Of a DNA stretch of 64,000 bases, positions 36,113-45,891 are shown in pieces. A program made the translations under genes and the position numbers. Origin of the DNA: Colwellia psychrerythraea 34H (GTDB lineage: Bacteria > Pseudomonadota > Gammaproteobacteria > Enterobacterales > Alteromonadaceae); NCBI RefSeq assembly GCF_000012325.1, contig NC_003910.7:248001-312000 (forward strand), given 5' to 3'. The first letter of the stretch is position 1. Every line of letters starts with the position of its first letter. Below the pieces are notes generated by a model. It did not search any database. It was not told the DNA's origin and was given only the letters and a program-made list of their open reading frames with translations.

Positions 36113-37145
36113 GGCTAATTACCTGTTTAATATTGTTGGTTATCTGGCTTTGGAAGTAACCCAAAGAGTTACCGGAAGCTTGTTCTAGGGTAGCATGTGC
36201 TTGCGATAATATAGCTAGGGCAATAGATTCAGGTAGATCGCCGCCAAGGTCAAAACCAATGGGATTAGCGAGCTTGTTGGCTAATTTATTAGGTAAGTCT
36301 GTTGAATTTAACTGTGCTTTTTTCAACACTTTTTCTGTTCGATGTTGAGGCCCCAATAACCCTATATAACTCGCGGCAGCTAAATTTTCTTGGTTTTTCA
36401 CTAACTGTAAGGCATGGGCATCGAGGGATACATTATGGTGCATTATTACGATGGCATCGGCTTTGGGTAAAACTAAATTTTTCTCCAAGCTCGTGTAATC
36501 TTGGTTGATGACTATATCGGCTTCTTTAAAATAGGCCGCTCTTGCATAGGCCGTTCTGCAATCGATTAAACAAATAAACCAACCTAGGGTCTGTGCTATT
36601 TTAACGAGCGGTTGTGCATCAACGCCACCACCAAAGATAACTAAAGCGGGGGATGGTTTAATGGTAATTAAAGGTTCGAGTGAGCTAACGGATTTTGATA
36701 GCACCTGATTATTACTCACCGAGGTATTTTGTGTATTGAGGGTATCAATATGGTAAAAACAAGCATTACGGTTATCAAGTTGACTTTTTAAGGTCAATAA
36801 ATCGAGGTAATTATTATCGTGATTGATGGGCTGTAGTAATACTTTCACTAAACCACCACAACCTATGCCAAGCTGCCAGGCTATATCACTGTCATCTTGC
36901 ATATCGTAACAAACAGTAATATTACTGTTTTGATGCCAACACTTTTGTGCTTGGCGCATTAAATCAGCTTCAAGACAACCACCGCTTAATAAACCATAGC
37001 TCTTACCTAAGCTATTAATAAGCATCATAGCGCCAGATTTACGATATGAAGATCTTTGTGTTTCAATGATGCTGGCAAGAACCCATTGACATGAGTCTTT
37101 GTCGGGAAACCAGCTAGCTAATAATGCGGCAAGGCGATTACTCAT
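36102..37145 (-). CDS. XdhC family molybdenum-enzyme maturation factor
   Basis: 347 residues. The N-terminal XdhC/CoxI domain has SYRKSGAMMLINSLGKSYGLLSGGCLEADL, and the C-terminal Rossmann domain has ALVIFGGGVDAQPLVKIA and SYIGLLGPQHRTE. XdhC proteins bind and protect sulfurated cofactor and insert it into the target. It is the first gene of the four-gene minus-strand operon. N- and C-terminal domains are both intact. Confidence 0.9.
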   Translation of the reverse strand: MSNRLAALLASWFPDKDSCQWVLASIIETQRSSYRKSGAMMLINSLGKSYGLLSGGCLEADLMRQAQKCWHQNSNITVCYDMQDDSDIAWQLGIGCGGLVKVLLQPINHDNNYLDLLTLKSQLDNRNACFYHIDTLNTQNTSVSNNQVLSKSVSSLEPLITIKPSPALVIFGGGVDAQPLVKIAQTLGWFICLIDCRTAYARAAYFKEADIVINQDYTSLEKNLVLPKADAIVIMHHNVSLDAHALQLVKNQENLAAASYIGLLGPQHRTEKVLKKAQLNSTDLPNKLANKLANPIGFDLGGDLPESIALAILSQAHATLEQASGNSLGYFQSQITNNIKQVISHAG

Positions 37146-37248
37146 TTATTATTTGTACACTTAAATAAAGATTAAGATAACATAAATGAGAAAGTCGCCA
37201 AATTAAAGTCTTGGGGTTAATTAAAATGTAAGTAATTAATTAGCGTAA

Positions 37249-40200
37249 TTACTCAGCTGAAGTAGTTTGATTGTTAATTGCTATTTTTGGCTGCCATTCT
37301 AACCAGTCTTCATCGACGTCTTGATGCAAAATAAAACTTGCCGGTAGGGACTTCGTTTCATCATTTTGCTCTTTATCATTATTTTCATCAATGTCAGGTG
37401 TTGCAAAGGCAATACCACCCGCAATTAGGGTTTCTATCGATTCAGAATCAATATTAATACCAGAGAAAATACTGGCTTCTATATTAATACCACTGGTATT
37501 CCAAAACTGACTATTCCCATTAACAAGCGGCGCATAACGTTTGGCGATATTGATAAAAATATTTACTTGATCGGCCGTAGCAGATAAATCAATACCAATG
37601 ACTTTACCGACTTTAATTTGGCGATATAACACAGGATTACCCACGCGAACCGAGCCAAGTCGAGCTGTAGTCAATTTGATATTTAAGCCATAACTCAGTT
37701 GTTCAACGGTCGGGGCCAACTCAAGAGCTTCAAATTCATTCTTCAGCTTAGCTTCTACATTATGTGACGGTAACAAACCAATAAAGGCACCGTCAAGTAA
37801 GGCGGCAACATTCTTCGAGCCTACTAGTCCAATTTGAGGTTCAATTTTCCAAAATTTTGTTCCTTTGCGAGCAAATTGGCTACCTGAATCATTTAGTAGT
37901 ACTAAAGCGGTTACGCCAACTTTGTCTGCAGTAAATATTAAGCGCTCAATTGTGCCTAAGGTTTGCTCTTGGTATATAACTTTTGTATTTACTTTTAAGC
38001 CAGAAATATCATTAAAATGGATGCTAATTGTTTGTCCAGCATCTTTGGCATGCTCTTCATGTTTAAATAAAGTGAAGTTTGACAATTCTTCAACTTGGGT
38101 ATTAGTTATTAGTGAAGTTGGCAGTAATACTTCTGGGTTATAAAAGCTTATTCCGCCGCGTAAAATGGCATCAATTGATTCAGTTTTTACTACAAAGTCA
38201 CTTAAACCACCGGAAATAGTCATACCGCCAGCATTATAAAAACGGCTGGTACTTTTTAATAAACCTCGGTGTTCTTCATCAATTGTTATGTTGACTTTAA
38301 TCTCGTCATCAATTTTATTTAGGCTGACATTGTCTACTTGACCAATAGTTATTCCACGATAGCTAATTGCACTACCAGGCGTCGCCACATTGGCGTGATC
38401 GGTGGATAAGGAAAGCTGTAAGCCGGGTGAACTTGCTAGTTTTACTGGCGGTTGGCTAAACAAAGTGAACTGATTTTTAGCTTTACCTTGACCAAGATTA
38501 AAGGTGATGTAGGTGCCACCGAATAAAGCATCGGTATCACTAGCACCAGAAAGACTTAAGTTTGGTTTAACTATATAGAATTGTGTGTCGGCTTTTAATA
38601 TATGTTCATACTCAGGTAATAACCCTAGCTGTAGTTGTTGTTTATTACCTTGAATCTTAGTTTGATGAATTGCGCCAATTTCTATGCCGCGATATAAAAG
38701 CCGAGTATCAGAACTTATGTGCTCGCTAGCCATATAATTTAATGTAAAGCTTATATTTTGTTCGGCGAGTTTGTTATTGGCATAGAGTGAGAAACTATCA
38801 CCATTTTTGACCAACTTTTTTTGTGACTCTTGTGTACTATTTTGGCTAGTAAAAGCAATACCACCCGTTAATATACTCTGTAATGACTGTGCTTGAATAT
38901 CGACTCCCAGTAAATTGGCAGATATTTTAACGCCAGAATTATTGTAAAAACGACTGCTATGATTCACATAATGGCTGAATTTTGGTTGGACATGGATATG
39001 AATTAAGTGACGTTCTGGCGCAGTGGTTTCAATGGCTTGTATATTACCAACCACTTGTTGTTTGTAATATACATTACTACCAATTTGCAATGAACTACGG
39101 TCACTACTTGTTAACATTAAGTGCAAGCCCGGCTCTGTGTATTTATACGGAGGTTTACTGCTAAATACATTAAATTTGTTACTTGGGTTACCAGCTAAAG
39201 AGGGCCTGATGCTTAGGTAGTTTCCCGTTAATAAGGTCTTAGCATTTGTTAAACCTGCCAAGCTAATTTGAGGTGCAACAATATAAAACTGCGATTGATC
39301 CGTTAAGTAAGGTACTACGCGAGGGTTAACTTTAGCCGTTGCGGTAATCTTTCGACTTACAGGGTCTATTTTACTGAATGATTCAATAACGCCTATGGTT
39401 AGGCCTTGGAATAAAATGGCAGCATTATGATCTATGCCTGAATTCCACTCTAACGTTAATTCAACTTCATGGCCCATTTCAGCTGATTGAAAGTCAGCAT
39501 GTAAGGGAAAAGTTTGACCATTTTTAGCGGGCGCTAACTCTGTTTGATAACTTAAGTTATCAACGGATATTCCGCCAGCCATAATAGAGGCTAACGACTC
39601 GGTATTAACCTTTACGCCACCAGTGAGTGACGCGGTAACTTGTACACCGCTGGTATTATAAAATAAGGAGTTCTCTTTTACTAAGTGCGCGAATTCGGGT
39701 TTAATGTAAATATTAATGCCAATTTTTTTACTGCTTTCTTTGTAGTGATAACCCGTAACATGTCCAATGGGAATTTGCTTGAAACTAATGGGTGAATTTT
39801 CACTGATAGAGCCCAATACATCGGTATGCAGGGTAAGGTGTAAGCCTGGGGTCGACATATCTAAGGTCGGCGCTTCAGTTAACGCGACGAAATGATCTTG
39901 GCTGTCTGCTTCTTGATTTGTATCTGGCATTATCGTGATATAACTACCCGAAATCAGCGTATCTAGCCCAGAAACCCCTTGCAGTGATATATCAGCACTG
40001 ACTAACCAAAAACGCGTGTTTTCAGTAAGGTAGTCGGTAAAGTTTTTAGAAATTTCTACTTCGGCAATAACGCGTTGTAAATCTGCTGACGGTACCACTT
40101 TTTTTACTAAGCCAGTCACTAAACCTTTATAACGAATTTCTGTTTTATTGGGTATTATGCCTGAGCCATTATCAAACTCTATCGTGATAAAAGTCCCTTG

Positions 40201-40356
40201 TTCAGAAACTACCTTTGCGGTGAGCCATAAGCCGAAAATTAAGGCGATAAAGGGCACAAACCAAATAATAGATATGCCCTGTCGAGGCACAACTTCTGCA
40301 TGAATATTGTCATTGTTATTATGCTCAGAGGCAGCAAAGTCTTTTTTATCGGTCAT
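37249..40356 (-). CDS. letB: LetB/YebT-like MCE-repeat intermembrane lipid transport protein
   Basis: A 1035-residue inner-membrane-anchored protein (helix about 29-50) whose periplasmic part is a chain of MCE domains that stack as rings to form a lipid tunnel to the outer membrane. I count eight MCE starts, each with a G-x-x-V/I-x-Y-x-G/Q pattern: TEIRYKGLVTG, SPISFKQIPIG, AAILFQGLTIG, SNVYYKQQVVG, TRLLYRGIEIG, SAISYRGITIG, TKVIYQEQTLG and NPVLYRQIKVG. E. coli LetB is known to have seven and 877 residues. It is preceded after 2 bp by the letA-type genes. Confidence 0.92.
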   Translation of the reverse strand: MTDKKDFAASEHNNNDNIHAEVVPRQGISIIWFVPFIALIFGLWLTAKVVSEQGTFITIEFDNGSGIIPNKTEIRYKGLVTGLVKKVVPSADLQRVIAEVEISKNFTDYLTENTRFWLVSADISLQGVSGLDTLISGSYITIMPDTNQEADSQDHFVALTEAPTLDMSTPGLHLTLHTDVLGSISENSPISFKQIPIGHVTGYHYKESSKKIGINIYIKPEFAHLVKENSLFYNTSGVQVTASLTGGVKVNTESLASIMAGGISVDNLSYQTELAPAKNGQTFPLHADFQSAEMGHEVELTLEWNSGIDHNAAILFQGLTIGVIESFSKIDPVSRKITATAKVNPRVVPYLTDQSQFYIVAPQISLAGLTNAKTLLTGNYLSIRPSLAGNPSNKFNVFSSKPPYKYTEPGLHLMLTSSDRSSLQIGSNVYYKQQVVGNIQAIETTAPERHLIHIHVQPKFSHYVNHSSRFYNNSGVKISANLLGVDIQAQSLQSILTGGIAFTSQNSTQESQKKLVKNGDSFSLYANNKLAEQNISFTLNYMASEHISSDTRLLYRGIEIGAIHQTKIQGNKQQLQLGLLPEYEHILKADTQFYIVKPNLSLSGASDTDALFGGTYITFNLGQGKAKNQFTLFSQPPVKLASSPGLQLSLSTDHANVATPGSAISYRGITIGQVDNVSLNKIDDEIKVNITIDEEHRGLLKSTSRFYNAGGMTISGGLSDFVVKTESIDAILRGGISFYNPEVLLPTSLITNTQVEELSNFTLFKHEEHAKDAGQTISIHFNDISGLKVNTKVIYQEQTLGTIERLIFTADKVGVTALVLLNDSGSQFARKGTKFWKIEPQIGLVGSKNVAALLDGAFIGLLPSHNVEAKLKNEFEALELAPTVEQLSYGLNIKLTTARLGSVRVGNPVLYRQIKVGKVIGIDLSATADQVNIFINIAKRYAPLVNGNSQFWNTSGINIEASIFSGINIDSESIETLIAGGIAFATPDIDENNDKEQNDETKSLPASFILHQDVDEDWLEWQPKIAINNQTTSAE

Positions 40357-40358
40357 TT

Positions 40359-41069
40359 CTATCCCTTTTTTTCTGGTAAAGTGCCTGGTATATCGTCTGG
40401 CGAATCTATTGATAATAATGGCGTTTGTCTTGCTGTTTTACTATCCGCTTTTTTATCCCATAACAAACGCGGATCAAAACTATTAGCAGCAAACATGGTA
40501 AAAATTACCGTAATGGTAAAATAATTGATAGCAGGACCTGCTGCTACGGAAGTAACAAAGCCAAGTTCAACCACAGTAACCATTAAAGCTACAACGAATA
40601 CATCTAGCATTGACCATGGCCCTAATACCTCAAGCGCGTGGTAAAATTTGCTATGTTTGTCGGGCTTTAAACGAATTCCAGTATGTACTTTATAAACTAA
40701 CACAAATAAGCCGATAATCTTTAATAAAGGCACTATGATACTGGCAGTAAAGATAATCACAGCTATTGGGTACAAACCATGATCAATAAACTCGCCGATA
40801 CCCGACAAAATGGTTGCCTCATCACCAATACCCAATTGATAAACAATCATTATTGGATAAAGATTAGCAGGAATAAAAGCTAATAAGGCAGCCAAATTCC
40901 ACGCCAAGGTGTATTGTAAACTGTTGCGCTTACGTTGATAAAATAGACCATTACAGCGGCTACATTGCTGGGGCTCTGCTTTTAAACGATTAAGCTTATG
41001 ACATTTAGGGCATAAAGTTAGGTCAAGTTGCTTAGCTGTTCTCATCTTGTACCTCATCTTGTACCTCAT
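40359..41069 (-). CDS. PqiA-domain membrane protein, second half of LetA
   Basis: A zinc-ribbon-like start (CPKCHKLNRLKAEPQQCSRC, about 18-37) and four helices form one PqiA domain, 236 residues at most. E. coli LetA carries two such domains in one chain; here they are two genes. Three in-frame ATGs (41069, 41057, 41045) arise from a 12-bp duplication, each of the later two preceded by GAGG, so the N-terminus is ambiguous (MRYKMRYKMRT). It overlaps the upstream gene by 38 bp. It works with the MCE protein encoded downstream. Confidence 0.87.
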   Translation of the reverse strand: MRYKMRYKMRTAKQLDLTLCPKCHKLNRLKAEPQQCSRCNGLFYQRKRNSLQYTLAWNLAALLAFIPANLYPIMIVYQLGIGDEATILSGIGEFIDHGLYPIAVIIFTASIIVPLLKIIGLFVLVYKVHTGIRLKPDKHSKFYHALEVLGPWSMLDVFVVALMVTVVELGFVTSVAAGPAINYFTITVIFTMFAANSFDPRLLWDKKADSKTARQTPLLSIDSPDDIPGTLPEKKG

Positions 41070-41694
41070 CTTTTGTAAAAGCTTTTTCTAGCTTGTCCCA
41101 AATATAGTCTTGATCTAGGGCTACAGCCGACATAGTAGAGCAAATTAACCAAAGAATAAAAGCGAGTAAGCCAAGGTTAACTGATAGCTCAGTATCATCA
41201 ATTAATTTATACATAGACACGACAATACCCAGCATAAAGACATTGAGCATCGCCCAGTTATCAAGGTGATGATAAGCACGAAAGAAGTTTAATAAGGAGG
41301 GTTTTAACTTGTTGAATTTAAAACTATAGGAAATATAAAGTGCGCCGGTTAAACGTACAATGGGTACAGCAATAGCGAATAGAAAGACCAAGCAGGCAAT
41401 CATAAAAAAACCGCGGTCAATCAACACTAAAATACAATCAAATAAAGAAGCTTGATGAAATTGTCCTGCCAAGGTTACACCCATAATAGGCAGTAAAATA
41501 GCGGGTAACATTAACAGTAAGCCAGCAAGAGACCAGTTAAAGCTACGCTCAATAGAATCGACTTTTCGTTCTATCAAGGTGCTGCCACAACGATTGCACT
41601 TGGCAAGTTGCCCTTGTTTCAATTGTGGCTTGTCATATAGCGCATCACATTGCTGACAAGCGACTAATAATGAGGTGTTAGTATTGTTGTTCAT
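41032..41694 (-). CDS. PqiA-domain membrane protein, first half of LetA
   Basis: 220 residues: two CxxC pairs (CQQCDALYDKPQLKQG and CNRCGS) followed by four membrane helices such as LAGLLLMLPAILLPIMGVTL. This is the N-terminal PqiA module of a LetA-type protein. Its acidic tail DEVQDEVQDENS is encoded by the same duplicated 12 bp that gives the next gene its start codons. First gene of a letA-letA'-letB operon. Confidence 0.88.
   Translation of the reverse strand: MNNNTNTSLLVACQQCDALYDKPQLKQGQLAKCNRCGSTLIERKVDSIERSFNWSLAGLLLMLPAILLPIMGVTLAGQFHQASLFDCILVLIDRGFFMIACLVFLFAIAVPIVRLTGALYISYSFKFNKLKPSLLNFFRAYHHLDNWAMLNVFMLGIVVSMYKLIDDTELSVNLGLLAFILWLICSTMSAVALDQDYIWDKLEKAFTKDEVQDEVQDENS
41041..41070. 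repeat. 12-bp tandem duplication in the overlap of two genes
   Basis: CTCATCTTGTAC occurs twice (41041-41052, 41053-41064), followed by a partial third copy. On the minus strand the unit reads ATGAGGTACAAG: start codon plus Shine-Dalgarno. It is in frame in both genes. Confidence 0.9.
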
Positions 41695-41745
41695 TTCGCT
41701 GCTAGTTATCCATCCACTTATTTGATTATGTCAAAATATAATGAA

Positions 41746-41774
41746 AAAAAAGCAGCGATAAACGCTGCTTTTTT
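41746..41774 (-). terminator. Terminator of the cytochrome gene
   Basis: 12-bp stem AAAAAAGCAGCG (41746-41757) / CGCTGCTTTTTT (41763-41774), loop ATAAA, followed by T8 on the minus strand. Confidence 0.9.
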
Positions 41775-41806
41775 AGAAACTTGTTAATGAAGCAACCAAG
41801 CCATTA

Positions 41807-42763
41807 TTATTTTAATGACGTGATGTATTGAGAAACCGCTTCAATATCAGCATCTGACAATTTAATCGCGATATTACGCATAATACCACTGTTGTCATTA
41901 CCACGACTTCCATCACGGAAGCTAGCAAGTTGCTTTTTCAAATAATCTTTACTTTGACCAGTAAGGCTTGGGAAACCAGCTTGTTTCATACCTTTACCCG
42001 TTACGCCATGACAAGCAATACATGCTGTAATGCCTTTAGCTGCATCGCCGCCTAAGTATAACTTATGGCCCGCTGAATTTGACTCACCAGTACCCGCTTT
42101 AGTGTTTTGTACTGCAAAGTATGCAGCTAAGTCATCCATGTCTTCTTGAGAAAGACCTGCAACCATACCGGCCATTATTGGATCGTTACGATTACCTGAT
42201 TTGAAATCAGCTAATTGCTTAGCAATATAGTTAGCACTTTGACCAGCAAGACTTGGGTACGTAGGTACTAAGCTGTTACCGTCAGCGCCGTGACAAGCTG
42301 CACACGCAGCTGATTTGTTTTGACCTGCGGCTACATTACCTGCGTAAATTGCTGCTGCTGGTGTAGAAGAAACGATTTCAACGTTCCCTGCTGCAGGAGC
42401 CGCTGCTGGTGCTGCACCTGTGCTTGTATCTGCACTTGATGATGCTGCCGCTTGCTCGTTTGCACTAGGTAAACTTGAGAAGTGAGCCGCTAAATCAGCC
42501 ATATCTGCATCAGATAGGTTAGCTGCCATCGGTGCCATCATGGCATCGGTACGAGCGCCTGATTTAAAATCTTTTAATTGCTTGATGATATAAGCGTCAT
42601 TTTGACCGGCAATGTTAGGAAACATAGGACTTCCACTAACACCTGTAGGACCGTGACAAGCGCTACAAGCACCTGCTTTTTCTTTGCCTGCGTTAGCATC
42701 TGCGGCTTGTACAGCACTTACTGAACTTAAAGCTACAAATAGCGAAAAGATAATTTTTTTCAT
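41807..42763 (-). CDS. Triheme cytochrome c4-like protein
   Basis: Exported c-type cytochrome (signal about 1-20, ending QAA) with three heme sites: CSACH (33-37), CAACH (154-158) and CIACH (248-252). Each site begins a c4-like module with P..AGQ..YI..QL..F..G.R and a distal Met. Cytochrome c4 is normally diheme, about 200 residues; this one has three modules, with an Ala/Ser/Pro linker (about 104-127) after the first. It is divergent from engB, the same neighbourhood as cytochrome c4 in other gammaproteobacteria. It probably passes electrons to terminal oxidases. Confidence 0.88.
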   Translation of the reverse strand: MKKIIFSLFVALSSVSAVQAADANAGKEKAGACSACHGPTGVSGSPMFPNIAGQNDAYIIKQLKDFKSGARTDAMMAPMAANLSDADMADLAAHFSSLPSANEQAAASSSADTSTGAAPAAAPAAGNVEIVSSTPAAAIYAGNVAAGQNKSAACAACHGADGNSLVPTYPSLAGQSANYIAKQLADFKSGNRNDPIMAGMVAGLSQEDMDDLAAYFAVQNTKAGTGESNSAGHKLYLGGDAAKGITACIACHGVTGKGMKQAGFPSLTGQSKDYLKKQLASFRDGSRGNDNSGIMRNIAIKLSDADIEAVSQYITSLK

Positions 42764-42999
42764 TGAGTTGCTCTCTGCTTGTCATTAATTACCTAGCTAT
42801 TTGAAAAAAATATTAGCTATCTAATTAAGAAATGATAAAAAAGTATGATGGATGTGTCGGCATTTTACACGAATATTTGTCTTGTGTAATAGTGGATAAG
42901 CAATAATTGAGCAAAAAAAACTATAATTTCACAGTTTTATGCATTTTTTTAATAATAAAAGCGAAAGAAAAACGCTATAATGGCGAAAATTTTTAACGA

Positions 43000-43683
43000 G
43001 TGAAGCCCTTGTCTTCTACAAAGATACATTTAACTAAAGCCGCCTTTACCATAAGCGCCCCAGATATCCGCCGTTTACCAGCTGATTCTGGTATTGAAGT
43101 TGCTTTTGCAGGGCGCTCTAATGCAGGTAAATCAAGCGCTTTGAATACGCTAACCAATCAACGTGGTTTGGCGCGCATTAGTAAAACTCCAGGTCGAACT
43201 CAGCTCATCAACGTATTTGAAGTAGCAGAGAATCGACGCCTTATCGATTTACCCGGTTATGGTTTTGCTCAAGTGCCATTGGCAATGAAGAAAAAGTGGC
43301 AAAAAGCGTTGGGTGAATATTTAGAAAAACGCCAGTGTCTGAAAGGATTAGTGGTATTGATGGATATTCGTCATCCTTTAAAAGACTTAGACATGGATTT
43401 AATACAGTGGGCCGCAGACAGTGATTTACCTGTTTTAGCCTTATTAACTAAGTGTGACAAGCTCTCGCAAGGTAAACGTAGTTCTGAAGTATTAGCGGTG
43501 AAAAAAGCATTATCATCATTAAATGCTGATATTCAAGTGCAGGCTTTTTCATCACTCAAATATACGGGCAAAGAACAAGCTGATGCCATTATTTGTCAGT
43601 GGCTTGAACAAGAAGCACAAGAATATGAATTACCTGAAGAAGATGATTTTGATGATTCAGATGAATTTACTGAAGAAGAGTAA
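43000..43683 (+). CDS. engB: Ribosome biogenesis GTPase EngB (YsxC/YihA)
   Basis: TRAFAC-class GTPase for large-subunit assembly. G1 is GRSNAGKS (38-45), G2 region SKTPGRTQ, G3 DLPGYG, G4 TKCDK. 227 residues, with an acidic C-terminal tail ([15 protein letters not shown]) longer than in E. coli. GTG start at 43000, close behind a TATAAT at 42975-42980. A short terminator (43736-43763) follows. Confidence 0.95.
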   Translation: MKPLSSTKIHLTKAAFTISAPDIRRLPADSGIEVAFAGRSNAGKSSALNTLTNQRGLARISKTPGRTQLINVFEVAENRRLIDLPGYGFAQVPLAMKKKWQKALGEYLEKRQCLKGLVVLMDIRHPLKDLDMDLIQWAADSDLPVLALLTKCDKLSQGKRSSEVLAVKKALSSLNADIQVQAFSSLKYTGKEQADAIICQWLEQEAQEYELPEEDDFDDSDEFTEEE

Positions 43684-43735
43684 TATCGTCATAAAGTGAG
43701 ATGAACATTAAGTTTGAACATCACACTATTACAAG

Positions 43736-43767
43736 AAGGAGAAAGCAACACGCTATTCTCCTTTTTT
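43736..43767 (+). terminator. Terminator of engB
   Basis: AAGGAGA (43736-43742) pairs with TCTCCTT (43757-43763), with an inner AGC/GCT, followed by seven T. Confidence 0.75.
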
Positions 43768-43796
43768 TGTGCCTGCTCCCTAGGTAACTATTAAAA

Positions 43797-45602
43797 CTAG
43801 CCAAGCTTTTTGAACTGTAATTCCACCAATCTTTGATACAACTCGCAGTTTTGCAATAGCGACTGGTGATCGCCCATATCGATTATTCGACCTTGTTCTA
43901 ACACTGCAATCTTATCCGCGTGTTGAATTGTCGATAGTCGGTGGGCAATGATAATTGTTGTGCGACCACGCATTAACTCTTCTAATGCTTGTTGCACGTG
44001 CTGTTCGCTTTCACTATCAAGGGCACTGGTCGCCTCATCTAATAGCAAAATATGTGGGTCTTTTAATATTGCACGTGCAATAGCAATACGTTGGCGTTGA
44101 CCGCCCGATAAGCGCACACCACGTTCACCTAAAAAGCTGTTATAACCTTCAGGTAAGTTGACAATAAACTCATGAGCATGGGCTTTTTTAGCTGCTGAAA
44201 TAACTTCTTCATCACTAGCCTCAGGTTTGCCGTAACGAATATTATGAAAAACGTCACTACTAAATAGAGCGGGTTGTTGCGGTACTAAAGCCATTTGTTG
44301 ACGAAGATCTTTCGGATCAAGCTGTCTTATATCGGTACCACCTAAGGTAATACGACCAACTTGTGGGTCATAAAAACGCTGTAATAATTCAAATAGTGTC
44401 GTTTTCCCAGCGCCAGACGGACCCACTAGCGCTAATACTTTACCTTGTTGAGCGGTTAAGTTCAGTGCTTGCGTTGCGGCTTGATCGGGTCGAGAAGGGT
44501 AATTAAAACTGACTGCTTCAAAAACAATTTGCGCGTTGAGATCTTTCGCTGAAATAGCATTTTCAACAGGAGGAAGAATATGGCTTTCAACCTGTAATAT
44601 CTCTATTAATCTTTCGGTAGCACCCGCAGCACGTTGTAACTCGCCTAATACTTCTGAAATCGTGGCTAACGAAGAAGCGACCAAAATGGCATAAAAGACA
44701 AAAGCACCTAAATCACCACCGCTCATCTTACCTTGAATGACATCGCTACCACCGACCCATAACATGCCAGTAATTGCACCAAAAACAATGATAATAACGC
44801 CAGCAATTAATGTGGCACGCTGCTTTATACGGTTGCGACCAATGTTAAATGACTTTTCAACTTCCTTGCCAAAGGAGCGTCTTTCATGCTGTTCGTGGGT
44901 ATAACTTTGTACTGTTTTAATATGCTCAATTGCCTCACCAGCATAACTACCAACATCGGCCATTGAATCTTGGCTTTTACGCGATAATTTTCTGACTTTA
45001 CGACCATAAAACAATATCGGTACTAAAATAAAAGGTACCGACAGCAAAACAATAAAAGTTAATTTGATATTGGTAGCAAATAGCATAACTAAAGCACCTA
45101 ATAGCATGAGTACACTACGGATGGCCATAGAAAACGAAGAACCAATAATGCTTTGTAGTAAGGTAGTATCGGTGGTAATTCGCGACATAATATCGCCGCT
45201 GCCGTTAGTCTCGAAATAGCTGGGATGTAAGGTGATGACATGATTAAAAACGGCCAAGCGGATATCAGCGCTTACTCGTTCACCTAACCAAGAAACCAAG
45301 TAGAAACGGAAAAATGTCCCCCCAGCAATTAACACCGTAATAGCCAATATAAATAGTACTGCTTGCTGTAATTGCTCTATAGATTGTTGAGCAAAGCCCT
45401 CATCAATGAGCATTCTCACGCCTTGACCAACAGATAGCATCACACCTGCGGTAAAAATAAGGGCAATAAAGGCGGCTAATACCTGACTTTTATAAGGGCG
45501 AATAAACTGAATGAGCTCAAGAAGAATGGAGATCTTTTTCTTTTCAGCAGTATCAATTGAAGCATTCTCTGCTAGATCACTTGCAGCAGGTTGGTCAGAC
45601 AT
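43797..45602 (-). CDS. ABC exporter, fused permease and ATPase (MsbA/VcaM-like)
   Basis: A half-transporter of 601 residues: six helices in the first about 330 residues, then a nucleotide-binding domain with Walker A GPSGAGKTT, signature LSGGQRQR, Walker B ILLLDEATSALD and the H-loop AHRLST. Order and length match homodimeric multidrug or lipid exporters. An in-frame N-terminal cytoplasmic tail of about 30 residues precedes the first helix. MsbA itself is normally beside lpxK, not seen here, so a multidrug role is more likely. Monocistronic. Confidence 0.88.
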   Translation of the reverse strand: MSDQPAASDLAENASIDTAEKKKISILLELIQFIRPYKSQVLAAFIALIFTAGVMLSVGQGVRMLIDEGFAQQSIEQLQQAVLFILAITVLIAGGTFFRFYLVSWLGERVSADIRLAVFNHVITLHPSYFETNGSGDIMSRITTDTTLLQSIIGSSFSMAIRSVLMLLGALVMLFATNIKLTFIVLLSVPFILVPILFYGRKVRKLSRKSQDSMADVGSYAGEAIEHIKTVQSYTHEQHERRSFGKEVEKSFNIGRNRIKQRATLIAGVIIIVFGAITGMLWVGGSDVIQGKMSGGDLGAFVFYAILVASSLATISEVLGELQRAAGATERLIEILQVESHILPPVENAISAKDLNAQIVFEAVSFNYPSRPDQAATQALNLTAQQGKVLALVGPSGAGKTTLFELLQRFYDPQVGRITLGGTDIRQLDPKDLRQQMALVPQQPALFSSDVFHNIRYGKPEASDEEVISAAKKAHAHEFIVNLPEGYNSFLGERGVRLSGGQRQRIAIARAILKDPHILLLDEATSALDSESEQHVQQALEELMRGRTTIIIAHRLSTIQHADKIAVLEQGRIIDMGDHQSLLQNCELYQRLVELQFKKLG

Positions 45603-45775
45603 AAAATCTCAGAGTCTATTACTAGCCATTAAGTATATTAGCGACTAGTGAATGAATTATTGAGCAATAGTTTACGCTTTCCATAGGTGTTGAACTAGGA
45701 AGTTTTACTGAAATATGAAGTAAGTTTGTAAGAGGAAGTAATAACGACTGTGTGGGCATTGATGTTTTTATAGAT

Positions 45776-45885
45776 AAAAAAAAGCCGATGGTATTTTCAA
45801 AACTAATAAGTAGTTGTGAATTGCATCGGCAAAGCTTATGGGGAAGCTACAAAAAAATTATTACAATAAGTGTTCGCTTAAGAAC
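45776..45885 (-). ncRNA. Candidate small RNA A (paralogue of the one at 55723)
   Basis: Read on the minus strand: TATAAT (45897-45892) with TTACTT 17 bp upstream; a predicted start near 45885; GTTC/GAAC hairpin; a segment TTATTGTAATAATT; a hairpin AGCTT/AAGCT (45833-45848) with loop CCCCAU; and a terminator stem GCCGATG...CATCGGC ending in eight T (45783-45776). Length about 110 nt. No ORF of note. The same order of elements is found in copy B. Not recognised as a named RNA; the terminator loop is long (about 34 nt), which lowers confidence slightly. Confidence 0.65.
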
Positions 45886-45891
45886 AAGGTA

